Positions 1-10,864 of a stretch of 64,000 bases of DNA are shown one piece after another (the first letter of the stretch is position 1; every line of letters starts with the position of its first letter). Location: assembly GCA_963829545.1 (NCBI GenBank), contig CAWHIX010000002.1, forward strand, positions 1-64,000, read 5' to 3'. The position numbers were made by a program, and so were the translations under genes. The stretch comes from JAXGXJ01 sp963829545 (GTDB taxonomy: Bacteria; Actinomycetota; Thermoleophilia; RBG-16-64-13). The notes under the pieces were generated by a model that did no database searches, was not told the origin of the DNA, and saw only the letters and a program-made list of their open reading frames with translations.

Positions 1-1145
1 ACAGCGTCCCCAATACGTTGTTGAAGACGGCCTCGTCCGGACAGACCTCCATCAGCGGAACATGCTTGAACGCAGCGGCATGGAACACCACGTGCGGACG
101 ATGCTCTTGCAGGATCAGCCGCATCTTCTCACCGTGTTGGATATGGGTCGTGACCATCTCGTAGTGGGAAAACCCGCAGGTCCGCAGTTCCTCGTGCAGC
201 GCGTAGAGGCCGGATTCGTCCCGGTCGACCAGTATCAGATTCTCGGGGGCGAAAGACGCGATCTGGCGGCACAACTCGGACCCTATGGATCCGGCCGCAC
301 CGGTGACCAACACGCGACGGCCCTTCAGATAGCTCGCTACGGAGGCCAGATCGGTCTGCACGGGAGAGCGACCGAGGATATCCTCGATCTTGAGCTCCCG
401 CACGTCGGCGATGCTGATCCGCTCATCGAAGACATCCGACAGCGAAGGCAGCGTCTTGACCGGCACTCCTGTCTTCTTAAGTTCGGTGTAGATCCTTTCC
501 ATCTGCTTGGCACCGGCGGAAGGGATGGTGATGATGAACTCCTCCACGTCGTGGTCGGCGGCTATCCGGCCGGCATCGGCGATGGTTCCAAGGACCGGGT
601 AGCGGAGCATGCGCATGCCCTGCAGGCCCAGATCGTCGTCCAGCAAGCCTACGATCGTGATCCCCAACTTCGGGGCGTTGTCGATCTGCCGCAGGAGGAT
701 CTCGGCCGCCGAGCCTGCTCCCACCAACACGACGCGTTTACCGTCACGGGTCTGTCTCAGACTCCGAGTCTGGAACAGACGGCTGTAGAAACGAACGGCC
801 AGCATGGCCGTCCCCGCGGCGCACCGCCGACAATGACCACTGAGAGGGGGACGAGCCGCCCGGTGTCGGTTCGCCAAGCGAGATCGAATACCAACAGCGC
901 GGCTACTGAGACCACCGTCGCCCTAACCATCCACAGGCCTGTGGCAACCCCACATAGCGATTGACGATGGAGTACACGTGAAACACAGCGTTCAAGCCTA
1001 GATGCAGAATGATCGCCGCTACGATAAAGATGTTGAACTTGTCTGAGCCCAAGCCCATATCCGCCGGTATCGAGCTCTGAAAACGGAACGCCAGGATGAG
1101 GTAATAGGCAAGGAAGACGAGTACAAAGTCGACCCCAGCGGCCAT
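1..1145 (-). pseudogene. CapD/FlaA1-type nucleotide-sugar dehydratase/epimerase, partial, two apparent frameshifts
   Basis: This is a membrane-anchored polysaccharide-biosynthesis enzyme of the CapD/FlaA1/WbpM family, which modifies UDP-sugars for surface glycans. It starts near 1145 with hydrophobic helices (MAAGVDFVLVFLAYY). Lower down are a first nucleotide-binding motif (VVLVGAGSAAEILLRQ) and the catalytic-domain motif VLVTGAAGSIGSELCRQ at about 300-340. The gene runs off the left edge at a stretch reading HAAAFKHVPLMEVCP. The frame changes twice, near 947 and near 820. Restoring one G at each site (a GGGG run, and GCGCC to GCGGCC) recovers continuous family-like protein. The gene is therefore either a fresh pseudogene or affected by sequence errors. 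The start is uncertain because no clear ribosome-binding site is visible. Confidence 0.8.
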
Positions 1146-2261
1146 GAAGCGACGGCGGGTGCCTTGGCTGCTGATGCGACGTCCGAAATCCCTTCAGGAG
1201 GGAGCTTCCTTCCGCGAGGCCTGCGCCCAGTATCTTCATCTCCTGTGCGCCGCCATGTGTTGCCCTGAGGAAATCATCGGCGCGCGCCTATGAACGTGGG
1301 AGACTCCGAGCCGCCCTGATGTCTTCGCCTCCATCGGCCCTCCCCGAGAGCGCAGTCGCACCCACATGCGACGTTGCTGCAGCGCATATCGGGTCGGTCT
1401 CACCACTCGCTCTCTCAGAGGACTGGAGTGTCATCCACTCCCGGCGACCGCTACTGGCCCACTGAGGTCCCTGCATCCCGATCCGGCCTACTCCACCCTT
1501 GCGGCAGAACGAAGCGGATATCTCTACATCCAGCATAGCCCAATTGCACGCCGCGTGCAATATGTTCTTTTGGAACGAGGCTCGTGGCAAAGTGCAACGA
1601 CAGCGAATAGGCGTTGTGGACAACCGAGAGCAGCATGGCCAATCGGCGAAGCGCCACAGCCTGCACGAGACCGGCCCCATCCAGGGTGGCCCTGCAAGTC
1701 AAATCCATCGGCGCTCATCCCCGGACGCCCCCGCAGAACTCGCTCCCGGCCCACACGACCTCCAATGACATCCTGTGCTATCTTTTCCACAGCTTCCGCG
1801 CGAAACAAACACGCTAGGTGTTCATTTCTTGCACCCATGGTGGTTCTATCGGCGGTCGGGAGGGAACTCAAGGGAGTGGAGCGGGATGATCGCTGGGGCC
1901 GTACCCCATCTGAGATAGGCTCAGCTTCTAAAGAATGCCTGCGGCCCGCCGCCGGCGCATGTCCAAACCGCCGGCGGTCGCGTCTATCGCCGCCGTTCGA
2001 AAACGAGAACCTGGCAGAGCGGCCCCCACCACCCGCTCCACACCATGCCGCTGAAGCAGAGCCCGGCTTCGCGTCTTCTGGCCACCCTGCGTTCGACACG
2101 ACTCCTCAAGGGAAGGAACACAAGCTCGGTGTACATCGCTACCTCCTGTGAGGCACCACTCACAAAGAGGTACGACGAGTCAAGCCGACTTCCTCCATGG
2201 AGCCGACCGGCCGCTGCCCGCGACGTGATGAGTTCAGGAGTGGCCTCAGGAAGCCGCTGCC
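1146..2261. other. Stretch without a supported gene
   Basis: About 1.1 kb between the CapD-like gene and the primase-helicase. Short open frames exist on both strands, but none shows a recognisable domain, a convincing ribosome-binding site or consistent codon use. It may hold decayed sequence. Confidence 0.5.
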
Positions 2262-4519
2262 TCAGCCGCGCTGCGTCTCGGTTAGCGACCACCATTTGTC
2301 CAGTCCTCCTCTGAGTTGCTCCGCAGATGGAGCGGAGGCCTTATCCAGTATCCGGAGGACGGGCCGGTCCAGGATGAGGTCGGCCGAGATGTCCGCTCGG
2401 CCGTTGCGATTCTTGAGCACTCGGATCGCCAGTTCGACGCTCCCAGAGGAGACGCGCCCGCCGGAGTCGTCGCGCCCGCCGTTGTCGTCCCTCTTCTCCC
2501 TGGCCTTGTTGACCAAGCCGAGGACCAGGCTCGAGTGCTCCACGCCTATGATCTGCGCGAGGTCATCGAGTTGGAGCCCGTCCTGGCCGTGTTTGTGGCG
2601 GCCGAGCGGCATCCCCTGGATGATGGGCACGTCCCTGCGGACGGCCACGTCGAGGAGCAGGTCGGAGACCTGCTCCATGTGGTCTACGAAGACGGCACCA
2701 AGCGGTCCCTGGTCGGCCAGGTGTTCTATGGCGACCGCGAGATCCTGGGCCGAAAGCCGCTGATCTGATAGGCGAAGTCTCCCGGATACGGTCCACTCCT
2801 CATAGAGCGAGACCGCCTGCTCAATGGCCGGCCTCGTGTACCTCTCCTCTTTGATGTAACTGACGTAGCGGCCGAAGTTGTGCGCCGGATCCAGGACCTC
2901 TCCAGCCTCAATCATGACTAGCTTCAGAGCCAACGACCACCTTGATTCCTCGTAAGAGAAGAAGGCGAAGCTCAGAGTCGGGATATCTCTTGAGCATGCG
3001 GGCCAAGAGGTTGAGTTGAAAGGTGGTCTTGCCGTGCCCCGGCGGGGCGGCTACGACTGTGATGGCTCCTTGGGGGACAGAGATGAGTTGGTCCAAAGCC
3101 TCATAGCCGGTCTGAAGGCCCTCCGCCCGGGAGAGAACGATGTCCCGCTCGAGGTCTTCCACCGGGTACGGCTGGGGCACACTTATGACCGTCCCCGCCT
3201 GCCGCGCCAAACGCGGCTCCAACTCCTCGAGCGGCAGACCGATCGCCTCGGACAGCGCCTCACGGAACTGCCTCTGATCCAGGGGGTCCGAGAGCCTCCC
3301 GTAGACCTTGGAAGTCCGCGCAAGGGCCATCTCCATGCCGCGGTCGGTGGTGGTGTCCTGCTTGGCCGCCAGATGTCTCGCCAGCCACCTCGGCCACCCC
3401 TCAGCCCGTGCCGCAGCCTCATTCAGAGCATCTATGCCGTCGGCCATCAGGAGCTCGTCTGCGCCCCCCCAGCCGTCCGGCCATGAGACCACGAGCGGGA
3501 TACAAGCCGGTCTGCCTTCTCAGCTGCTCAATCAGCCCCAGCGTCGCCTTCTGTCCGGCCTGGTCCCGGTTCAAGGCTATGTGGACGGTCTTGATCCCTA
3601 CCCCCTCCAAGGCTTTTGCCTGAGCCCCCGAGAGCATGGTGCCGCCGACAGAGATGGCCGTCGGTTCCGCTCCCCTGGCATTCAGGCAAAGAGCAGTCAG
3701 GGGATCCTGCACCAAAAGGACGGAGCCTGCGCCCCGGCAAGCCTGAATGAAACTGGGGCCCGGAAACCCGAGACTCTTCTCAAAGCCGTGGTAGACGCCG
3801 GCGTAGTGATATGAGCGGAGTCCGAGCGTCTCGCGCTCCTCGTCTGACAGCAGAGGGCTTCCTGCGAAGCCTATCGACCGACCTGCCCAATCCCTCCAGG
3901 GAACGGTGATCCAGGTCGGCGTCCTCCCCCATGGCTCCGCGGTGAAAAGGCCCGTGGCCTCGATCTCCTCCTCGGCGTACTTCGGGAGCTCTCTCCGGAG
4001 GTCGTCCTGGACGAAGTAGACGCCCAGCTCCATCCGCCTCACGTCGTCCTGGCTCCACCCTCTCTCATCCTGCAGGTGGCGGAGCACCGGCTCGCCTTCC
4101 GAAGAGACCAGAGCGCTCCTGAAGATCTCCTGGACCTCCTCCAGAAGGTCCGCCTTCCGGACGTACGAGTCATAGGCCTCACGATCCACGCTCGGGAGCT
4201 TCGCATGAGCACGGTCGGCCAAGTAGGCGAGCGCGTCCCTGAAGGATATGCCCGTCCTCAGTTCCATGTACTTGATCCAGTCTCCGCGCTCTCCTGACTT
4301 GTAGCAGATCCACCGGGGCCTATCCAAGTTGTACGAAAAGTGGTGACCACCTCGGGGACAGAGCGGACACGTGGCCCTTACATCACGGTCTTCCTGCTTC
4401 TGGTCGCGGAGATCCCGGAAGAGCACGGTCTGAGCGAACTGTCTCGAGAGAAGAACCGCGTAGATCTCTCGTATGTCATTCACGTGACCCCCCGGTCTGT
4501 TCACGCCATCTCCGCTCAC
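2262..4519 (-). pseudogene. Phage/plasmid-type bifunctional DNA primase-helicase, two apparent frameshifts
   Basis: This looks like one gene for a T7 gp4-style replication protein. It begins at a GTG (4519) preceded by AGGAGGCTAC. The N-terminus has a CHC2-like zinc finger (ATCPLC, then WICYKSGERGDW), followed by a TOPRIM-like region (VLLVQDPLTALCL, TVHIALNRDQAG). After a frame change near 3495 comes VSWPDGWGGADELL. A DnaB-type RecA domain follows with Walker A (APPGHGKTTFQLN). After a second frame change near 2945 it resumes with FAFFSYEESRW, then GAVFVDHMEQVSD and a helicase-like C-terminus ending at 2262. The fourth zinc ligand of the usual CFGCG motif is Ser (CYKSG). The frameshifts mean it is either broken or mis-sequenced. 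The domain order fits mobile-element replication rather than the host DnaG or DnaB. Confidence 0.75.
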
Positions 4520-4781
4520 GTAGCCTCCTGGTCCTGGAAAGGTACGCCGTCAAATGCAGTGCGCCGCCCCACAGAGCCGGCCCGTGACGGCGGGTTAACC
4601 TCTACATCGGCACCTCTCGGAGGCCGCATGAGAACCGCCCGAGGAGCAAGATGGAGATGAGTGTTCGGCCCGGTAGTTCTCACCGAAGGCCAGACCGCTC
4701 GAATTACCTGAGCCCTGAGCGGACGGTCGGCGTAGGTCGGAGCGCCAACGTCCGGTACCTCGGTCCGTCGGTCTACTGAAC

Positions 4782-4809
4782 GGGGCGGCGCCGTCGCCGG
4801 CGCCGCCCC
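4782..4809. terminator. Strong GC hairpin downstream of the first SLH gene
   Basis: GGGGCGGCGCC (4782-4792) pairs perfectly with GGCGCCGCCCC (4799-4809), and one more G-C pair closes a four-base loop. It lies 31 bases past the stop of the minus-strand SLH gene, the position expected of a terminator, but no U-tract follows. The rest of 4520-4839 shows no gene. Confidence 0.5.
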
Positions 4810-5455
4810 TTCGCTCTCGCTCTTGTCAGTGGTCAGTGGCTATTCGGCGTCGACCCTCACTACGAGGACGGCAGCCTGGGCGCGAGTCACATTAGACAGA
4901 GGATTGAGGAAGCCACCGCTACCCTCGACAACTCCGCGATACACCAGGTATGCGGTGAAGGGCGCGTGAACGGTAGCAAGCTGGTCATCGTCCGCAAAGG
5001 GAGCAAGAACAGCCGCTCCTTCGGCCGCGTACCAGGCGGCCACGGAGGGATAGGTGCCAAGAGCGCCCTGGATGTGACCGGTGTCCGCCAACTCCTGGTT
5101 CGACAGGTAGCGGCCAAGGATGCTGTTGGCCTGTTGTCTACTCATGTTCCAGGATGGACGGTACTTGTCGTCAGGATAGCCGGTCAGGACCTCAGCTGCC
5201 ACTCCTCCCTCGATCCACGGGAAGTACCCATGAGTGGCCGGAACATCGAGGAAGGTGGGAACGGCCGGAGTGAGCGTCTCGAGGCCAAAACCGTCCACAA
5301 CCATCTTGGCGAACTGATCGCGGGTTATGGACAGCGAGGGCCGGAACGTGCCGTCAGCTGTATCCCTTGGCCACAGCCCAAACCTGGTCGGCCGTCACGC
5401 CGTATATGCTTACCCACTGGGCGTTGGTGATATCGCTCCAGCGGTCGGCGGTGCT

Positions 5456-6418
5456 GTAGGTGACCGTGTTATCCGTCGAGGTGGAAGCCAGGTTGGCGTT
5501 GGTGGCGGCGTCGTGGGCCACCCCGGCGGCGATGGAGGCGATGACGGTGCCGGAACTGGTCATGCCCGAGACGGCCACGTTGTAGGTGGTGCCCGAGCCG
5601 GTGACGGTGGCGGTCTTGGTGCCGGTGGCGGTGCCGGTGATGGTCACGTCACCGGTGGCGAAGTCGGTCACCGTTTCGCTGAACACGACCGTGAAGTTGA
5701 TGGGAGAGGTGTTGGTGGGGTCGGCCTGGCCGGCGGCCTGGTTGATGGTCACCGCGGGCGCGGTGGTGTCGATGCTGTAGGTGACCGTGTTATCCGTCGA
5801 GGTGGAAGCCAGGTTGGCGTTGGTGGCGGCGTCGTGGGCCACCCCGGCGGCGATGGAGGCGATGACCGTGCCGGAGCTGGTCATGCCCGATGACGGCCAC
5901 GTTGTAGGTGGTGCCCGAGCCGGTGACGGTGGCGGTCTTGGTGCCGGCGGCGGTGCCGGTGATGGTCACGTCACCGGTGGCGAAGTCGGTCACCGTTTCG
6001 CTGAACACGACCGTGAAGTTGATGGGCGAGGTGTTGGTGGGGTCGGCCTGGCCGGCGGCCTGGTTGATGGTCACCGCGGGCGGCGTGGTGTCGTGCTGTA
6101 GGTGACCGTGTTATCCGTGCGAGGTGGAAGCCAGGTTGGCGTTGGTGGCGGCGTCGTGGGCCACCCCGGCGGCGATGGAGGCGATGACGGTGCCGGAACT
6201 GGTCATGCCCGAGACGGCCACGTTGTAGGTGGTGCCCGAGCCGGTGACGGTGGCGGTCTTGGTGCCGGTGGCGGTGCCGGTGATGGTCACGTCACCGGTG
6301 GCGAAGTCGGTCACCGTTTCGCTGAACACGACCGTGAAGTTGATGGGAGAGGTGTTGGTGGGGTCGGCCTGGGCGGCGGCCTGGTTGATGGTCACGGAGG
6401 GCGCCGTGGTGTCGATGC
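5456..6418 (-). repeat. Three tandem 321-bp units (Ig-like type A)
   Basis: Near-identical units begin at about 5456, 5777 and 6097. Each would encode 107 residues with VTINQAAGQADPTNTSPIN and GDVTITGTATGTKTATVTG. One-base losses or gains interrupt the middle unit near 5888 and 6093-6120. Confidence 0.85.
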
Positions 6419-8420
6419 TGTAGGTGATGCTGAATTGGGTGGCCGCGGTATTGTCGTTGCTGGCGGCGTCCTGGGCCACGTCGGCGGCGAATATGCACGG
6501 TGACCGCGCCGGCGGTCTAGGGGTCACGTCGAAGGTGTAGACGGTGCCGCTGCCGGCGAAGTTGCCGGCCGCCCCGTTACCCACGGTGATGTCACCCACC
6601 ACAAAGCCGGTCACGCTCTCGCTGAAGGTAGCCGTCATCGGTATGGGCGAGGTGTTGGTAGGTGCCGGTGGCGGTAGAGGTCAGGGTGACCGTGGGAGCC
6701 ATGGTGTCGTAGGTGATGCTGAATTGGGTGGCCGCCGTATTGCCGTTGCTGGCGGCGTCCTGGGCCATGTCGGCGGCCATATCCACGGTCACCGCGCCGC
6801 GGCGGTCGGGGTGACGTCGAAGGTGTAGACCGTACCGCTGCCGGCGAAGTTACCGGCCGTGCCGTTACCCACGTGATGTCCCAGCTACAAAGCCGGTGAC
6901 GCTCTCGCTGAAGGTAGCCGTCATGGGGATGGGCGAGGTCGTTGGTCGGGTGGTGCCGTCGAGGTCAGGGTCACCGTCGGGGTCACGCTGTCATAGGTGA
7001 TGCTGAACTGGGTGGCCGCGGTATTGCCGTTGCCGGCGGCGTCCTGGGCCACGTCGGCGGCGATATCCACGGTACCGCGCCCTGCCGCGGCGGGGTGACG
7101 TCGAAGGTGTAGACGTGCCGCTGCCGGCGAAGTTGGCGGCCGTCCCGTTACCCACCGTGATGTCAGCCACCGCAAAGCCGGTCACGCTCTCGCTGAAGGT
7201 GGCCGTCATGGGTATGGGCGAGGTCTTGGTGGGCAGGTGGCGGTGGACGTCAGCGTCACCGTGGGAGCCATGCTGTCGTAGGTGATGCTGAACTGGGTGG
7301 CCGCGGTATTGCCGTTGCCGGCCGCGTCCTGGGCCCGTCGGCGGCGATGTCCACGGTAACCGCGCCGCGGCGGAGGGGTGACGTCGAAGGTGTAGACGCG
7401 TACCGCTGCCGGCGAAGTTACCGGCCGTCCCGTTACCCACGGTGATGTCAGCCAGCTACGAAGCCGGTGACGCTCTCGCTGAAGGTAGCGGTCATGGGTA
7501 TGGGTGAGGTCTTGGTGGGCTGGTGGCCGTGGACGTCAGGGTCACCGTGGGGCCACGCTGTCATAGGTGATGCTGAACTGGGTGGCCGCGGTATTACTGT
7601 TGCCCGCGGCGTCCTGGGCCACGTCGGCGGCGATGTCCACGGTCACCGCGCCAGCCCGGTAGGGGTGACGTCGAAGGTGTAGACCGTGCCGCTGCCGGCG
7701 AAGTTGCCGAGCCGTGCCGTTACCCACGGTGATGTCGCCAGCTACGAAGCCGGTGACGCTTCGCTGAAGGTAGCCGTCATGGGTATGGGTGAGGTCTTGG
7801 TGGGGCTGGTGGCGGTGGACGTCAGGGTCACCGTGGGAGCGACGCTGTCGTAGGTGATGCTGAATTGGGTGGCCGCGGTGTTAATATTCCCCGCCGCGTC
7901 GTGGGCCACCTCGGCCGCGATATCCACGGTGACCGCGCCGTCCGGAAGGGGTGACGTCGAAGGTATAGACGGTGCCGCTGCCGACGAAGTTGCCGCCGCC
8001 CCGTTGCCCACGGTGATGTCCTCCGGCCGCAAAGCCGGTAACCTCTCGCTGAAGGTAGCCGTCATCGGGATAGGCGAGGTGTTAGTGGGTGAAGTGGCGG
8101 TCGAAGTCAGGGTCACCGTCGGGGCCATAGTGTCGGGGGCATTTATGCAGGTGATGCTGAACTGGGTGGCCGCGGTGTTACCGTTTTGGCGGCCGTTTCC
8201 TGGGCCACATCGGCGGCCACGTCTACGGTCACCGCGCCTTGCCGGTAGGGGTGACATCGAAGGTGTAGACCGTGGTGCTGCCGACGAAGTTGGAGGCCGC
8301 CCCGTTACCCACGGTGATATCGCCCACCGCAAAGCCGGTGACGCTTCACTAAAGGTGGCCGTCATGGGTATAGGCGAGGTCCTGGTGGGGCTGGTAGCGG
8401 TGGAAAGGATCACCGTGGGG
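6419..8420 (-). repeat. Seven tandem ~285-295-bp units (Ig-like type B)
   Basis: A conserved block (antisense of AATQFSITYD) recurs near 6425, 6714, 6997, 7282, 7567, 7854 and 8150. Unit length should be a multiple of three but varies from about 283 to 295. The indels fall at the same few places in successive units (before AGDITVGNG, at the end of TFDVTP, and at LTSTAT). Confidence 0.85.
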
Positions 8421-9469
8421 TTGACGATCTGGTTTCAGGATCTCGGCATCGATCGTCGCCCACCTCTCTATATTGGTGCCAGACCAGCTTGTCTGCGCGA
8501 AGTTGGTGATGCCGGTATCATAGTGCTGACCAAGCTGCTGCGATGCGCCGACGCCTGAATAGGACGAGAGCGTCATGCCCGTGACGGTCCGGCTGTTGAT
8601 GGTATAGGACCCATTGCCTCCGAAGCCTACGAAGTAGCTCGTGCTGAGAATGCTGGAGAGGGACGGATAGGCGATGGTGCTGGACGAGCCTCAACTGTCA
8701 CTGGCAGAAGCGTCGACGGGCGAGGGCGGTCCTGGTCTGGCGCCCCGAAGCACCATAACCTGGATGTCGTTCGCACCGGTGAAAGTGAACGAGAGGTCCC
8801 CCGTCTGAAGGAAGCGGTAAGCGAGAACGGCGGAGCGTACAGTCGAATCGCTCCCGCCGGTTTCCGTGTCCACTGACACAAATGTGGCCGGGACGGTAGG
8901 CAAGGTCGTACTTTCCCTGAACGCGAAAACGAGCGCGAGGTCCCCAGCCTGCCAGCCGCTCGGCAGAGATATGGTGGCGCGACAGCCGATAGGCTGCCGA
9001 CGTGGGATATCCCCGCCAGCGCGGTCCCAGCGAACAGCCCCAGCAGTAGTATCACCGATATGCAGGTGGCTCCGAAAATCCTTCTCATTGACCTTGACAT
9101 CGCGATTGCCTCCTTAGCACCGTGGACCCTGCGGCTCGATCCCTGTCTTTCACAACTGAAGAGGCGTCATCGGCGCCTCCGCTCGTGCGTGCATCGCTCA
9201 TCTGTGTATGGTGAAGGGCCGGCGACGCGTCCACAGCCGCCCTTGTTCGCTCTCTGCTCATGCGACCCCCTGCCCCACGCGACCGTCACTACAATCCGGT
9301 GGGCCAGACCGCACCTGCGGGGCCATTGCGTGTCTTGAAGCCCATCGCCCGGCGGGGTCAGCGCTCATCCGGCTTACTCCCGTACTGCCGGCACGGTTCT
9401 CCCTGTCTCATTGCCATCCCCTCATGTTCTCGGACCCCTTTCGGTGGTCCAGTTGTATCCCCTGACCCT

Positions 9470-9784
9470 CTACGAAGCTTGCGCCAGATGCCCTCTCCCT
9501 TCGTCCAAAGCGACGCCCACCCCTACAGCTCCCGGCACCTGTTCGACCCGGACCACCTCCCCGCAGCCTGAGCTGCAACGGGCGAGGGCCTTCATAATCG
9601 GGAAGGGCCAATGTGAGCTGCAGCTGGTCGCCCGCGGTGAGACGCCGTTTGGTGACCAGAAAGAGTCCCGACCCGGAGACGTCCCGGGTGACCCCGGGAC
9701 CCCTGTCGGTTTCGACCGGCAGTGAGACAAGGAACCTCTCCGCCGGAATCGACGTTCGGAACGGAAGCTATTCGTCTGCACCAT
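9470..9784 (-). pseudogene. PilZ-domain protein, two compensating frameshifts
   Basis: PilZ domains bind cyclic di-GMP. The protein starts MVQTNSFRSERRFRRR, giving the arginine-rich first PilZ motif. A different frame then gives SLPVETD, TRDVSGSGLFLVTKRR (the D-x-S-x-x-G second motif) and GDQLQLTLALPDYEG. The original frame resumes with the usual PilZ ending GEVVRVEQVPGAVGVGVALD. Frame changes fall near 9735 and 9550 and cancel out, so the outer open frame is continuous while its middle third is mistranslated. At about 104 residues it is a stand-alone PilZ domain. A response-regulator remnant lies just upstream. The preceding stretch 9101-9469 shows no gene. Confidence 0.65.
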
Positions 9785-9906
9785 GGAAGAGAGTCTACGC
9801 GGGCAATTGAGTCCCGCAACTGAGCGCCGGGTAGAAGGACCTATACCTTCGCGAGATAGAAAACGCCCACACCGTCGCCCGGATGAACGACGGACAGCGG
9901 CTCACG

Positions 9907-10542
9907 TCAGACAAGTCCGTTCTCATGGGCGAACCTGATCAGCCCAGGCCGGCCCTGAACGTCCAGCTTCTGATAGACCTTGTGCGGTGCGACTTGACCG
10001 TCCCCTCCGCGACCGAGAGGCTCTTGGCGATCTCGGCGCTGCTCATGCCCTGCGCGCAGAAGCCGCACCACCTGCATACTCCCGGCGCGAAGCCGACCGG
10101 CAAGGCGCTGTACCCCGGCTTCCCGCCGTAGGAGGTGTTCCATCGCCAGCTGAAGGAGCGCTTCTCCACCCATACATCTCCTGCCGCGACTTTCTCCACA
10201 CACTGAAGCACCAAGCTGGGCGCCATATCCTTAAGAACGATCCCGGGCACACCCAGGCGCAGGCAGTCAAGAGCCTCGCGCTCGTCGACCGATCGGCCAG
10301 GATAACACTCGAGTGGGAAGACCCTCTTCCTTCAGCACCCGGGCGACGGCGATACCGTCCATTCCGGCATGTGCAAATCCAGAAGAAGGATCTCCGGCCG
10401 AAACCGCCTGACCGCGGCGAGAGCTTCCTCTCCATTCGACGCAGCGGGCTTGGATCTCGAACTCGCTCTTGCCAGAAAACAGGTGCTCCAGCCCGTCAAG
10501 GATCAGCGGGTGGTCATCGGCCACCGCCAAGCGGACCGTCAC
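9907..10542 (-). pseudogene. NarL/FixJ-family response regulator, several frameshifts
   Basis: Starting from a GTG at 10542, the receiver domain opens VRLAVADDHPLILDGLEHLF with the acidic pair. Other frames then give FRPEILLLDLHMP (phosphoacceptor Asp) and MDGIAVARVLKEEGLPTRVL. The C-terminal LuxR helix-turn-helix reads MSSAEIAKSLSVAEGTVKSH and HKVYQKLDVQGRPGLIRFAH, ending at 9907. At least four frame changes are needed to read the complete protein of about 210 residues. The domains and lengths are otherwise typical of the family. No partner histidine kinase is visible nearby. Confidence 0.7.
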
Positions 10543-10864
10543 GAGTCGAGCTCAACGCCGGCCTCCATGTCCAGAGAACCCAGGAAATATCATCAACTCG
10601 TGCAGAAAGCGACAACGACCTGCCCCCAGCCAGAGACCTCCACCACAACCACTCCTCGGCGAACCGCCCACACAGGTTTCCATGGCTTTCTACGCGATGT
10701 GCGAATCCCTGTCCGAAGGAGAGGAACGGGCATTAACCAGCATGACTCTATCATTGACAGGAATGACGTTCAAAGTGACTACTTCACCCGGAGGACCCAA
10801 ACTGCGGGGCAAATGTGTGTAGGCGCGGGCGTATCGGCCCGAACCCGGCTTCGGCCGCTCGGGG
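10543..10864. other. Stretch without a supported gene
   Basis: About 320 bases between the response-regulator remnant and the ATPase remnant. No domain, RNA or convincing promoter was recognised. Confidence 0.4.

Larger units (their letters stand above)
4840..9100 (-). pseudogene. Giant repetitive surface protein, signal peptide + Ig-like arrays + C-terminal SLH domains, many frameshifts
   Basis: The start ATG (9100) follows AGGAGGCAATCGCG, and the protein opens with a signal peptide (RRIFGATCISVILLLGLF, AGTALA). A beta-rich N-terminal region follows (GWQAGDLALVFAFRES, TGDLSFTFTGAND). Next come seven units of about 96 residues (SIPMTATFSESVTGF... AAGNGNTAATQFSITYD), three units of 107 residues (SPINFTVVFSETVTDF... 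NLASTSTDNTVTY), and then SLH domains (ADRWSDITNAQWVSIYG, TRDQFAKMVVDGFG, MSRQQANSILGRYL) that would anchor it to secondary cell-wall polymer. The frame changes in nearly every repeat and again near 5356. No single frame encodes the protein. It is either a pseudogene or a repeat array with consensus errors. It ends about 31 bases before a strong hairpin. Confidence 0.8.

Noticed and set aside
62..964. 300-codon plus-strand open frame
   Set aside because: It is the antisense of the CapD/FlaA1-type gene, whose minus-strand translation shows clear family motifs.
1240..2260. Several overlapping short frames of 60-260 codons
   Set aside because: They show low-complexity Arg/Pro/Ser-rich translations on both strands, with no domain and no ribosome-binding site.
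5327..6638. Plus-strand Gly/Val/His-rich repeated frames
   Set aside because: They are antisense of the Ig-like repeat units, whose minus-strand translation is a normal beta-rich surface protein.
5456..8420. Possible CRISPR-like periodic repeats
   Set aside because: The periods are about 321 and 290 bp with coding content throughout. There are no short repeats with unique spacers and no cas genes.
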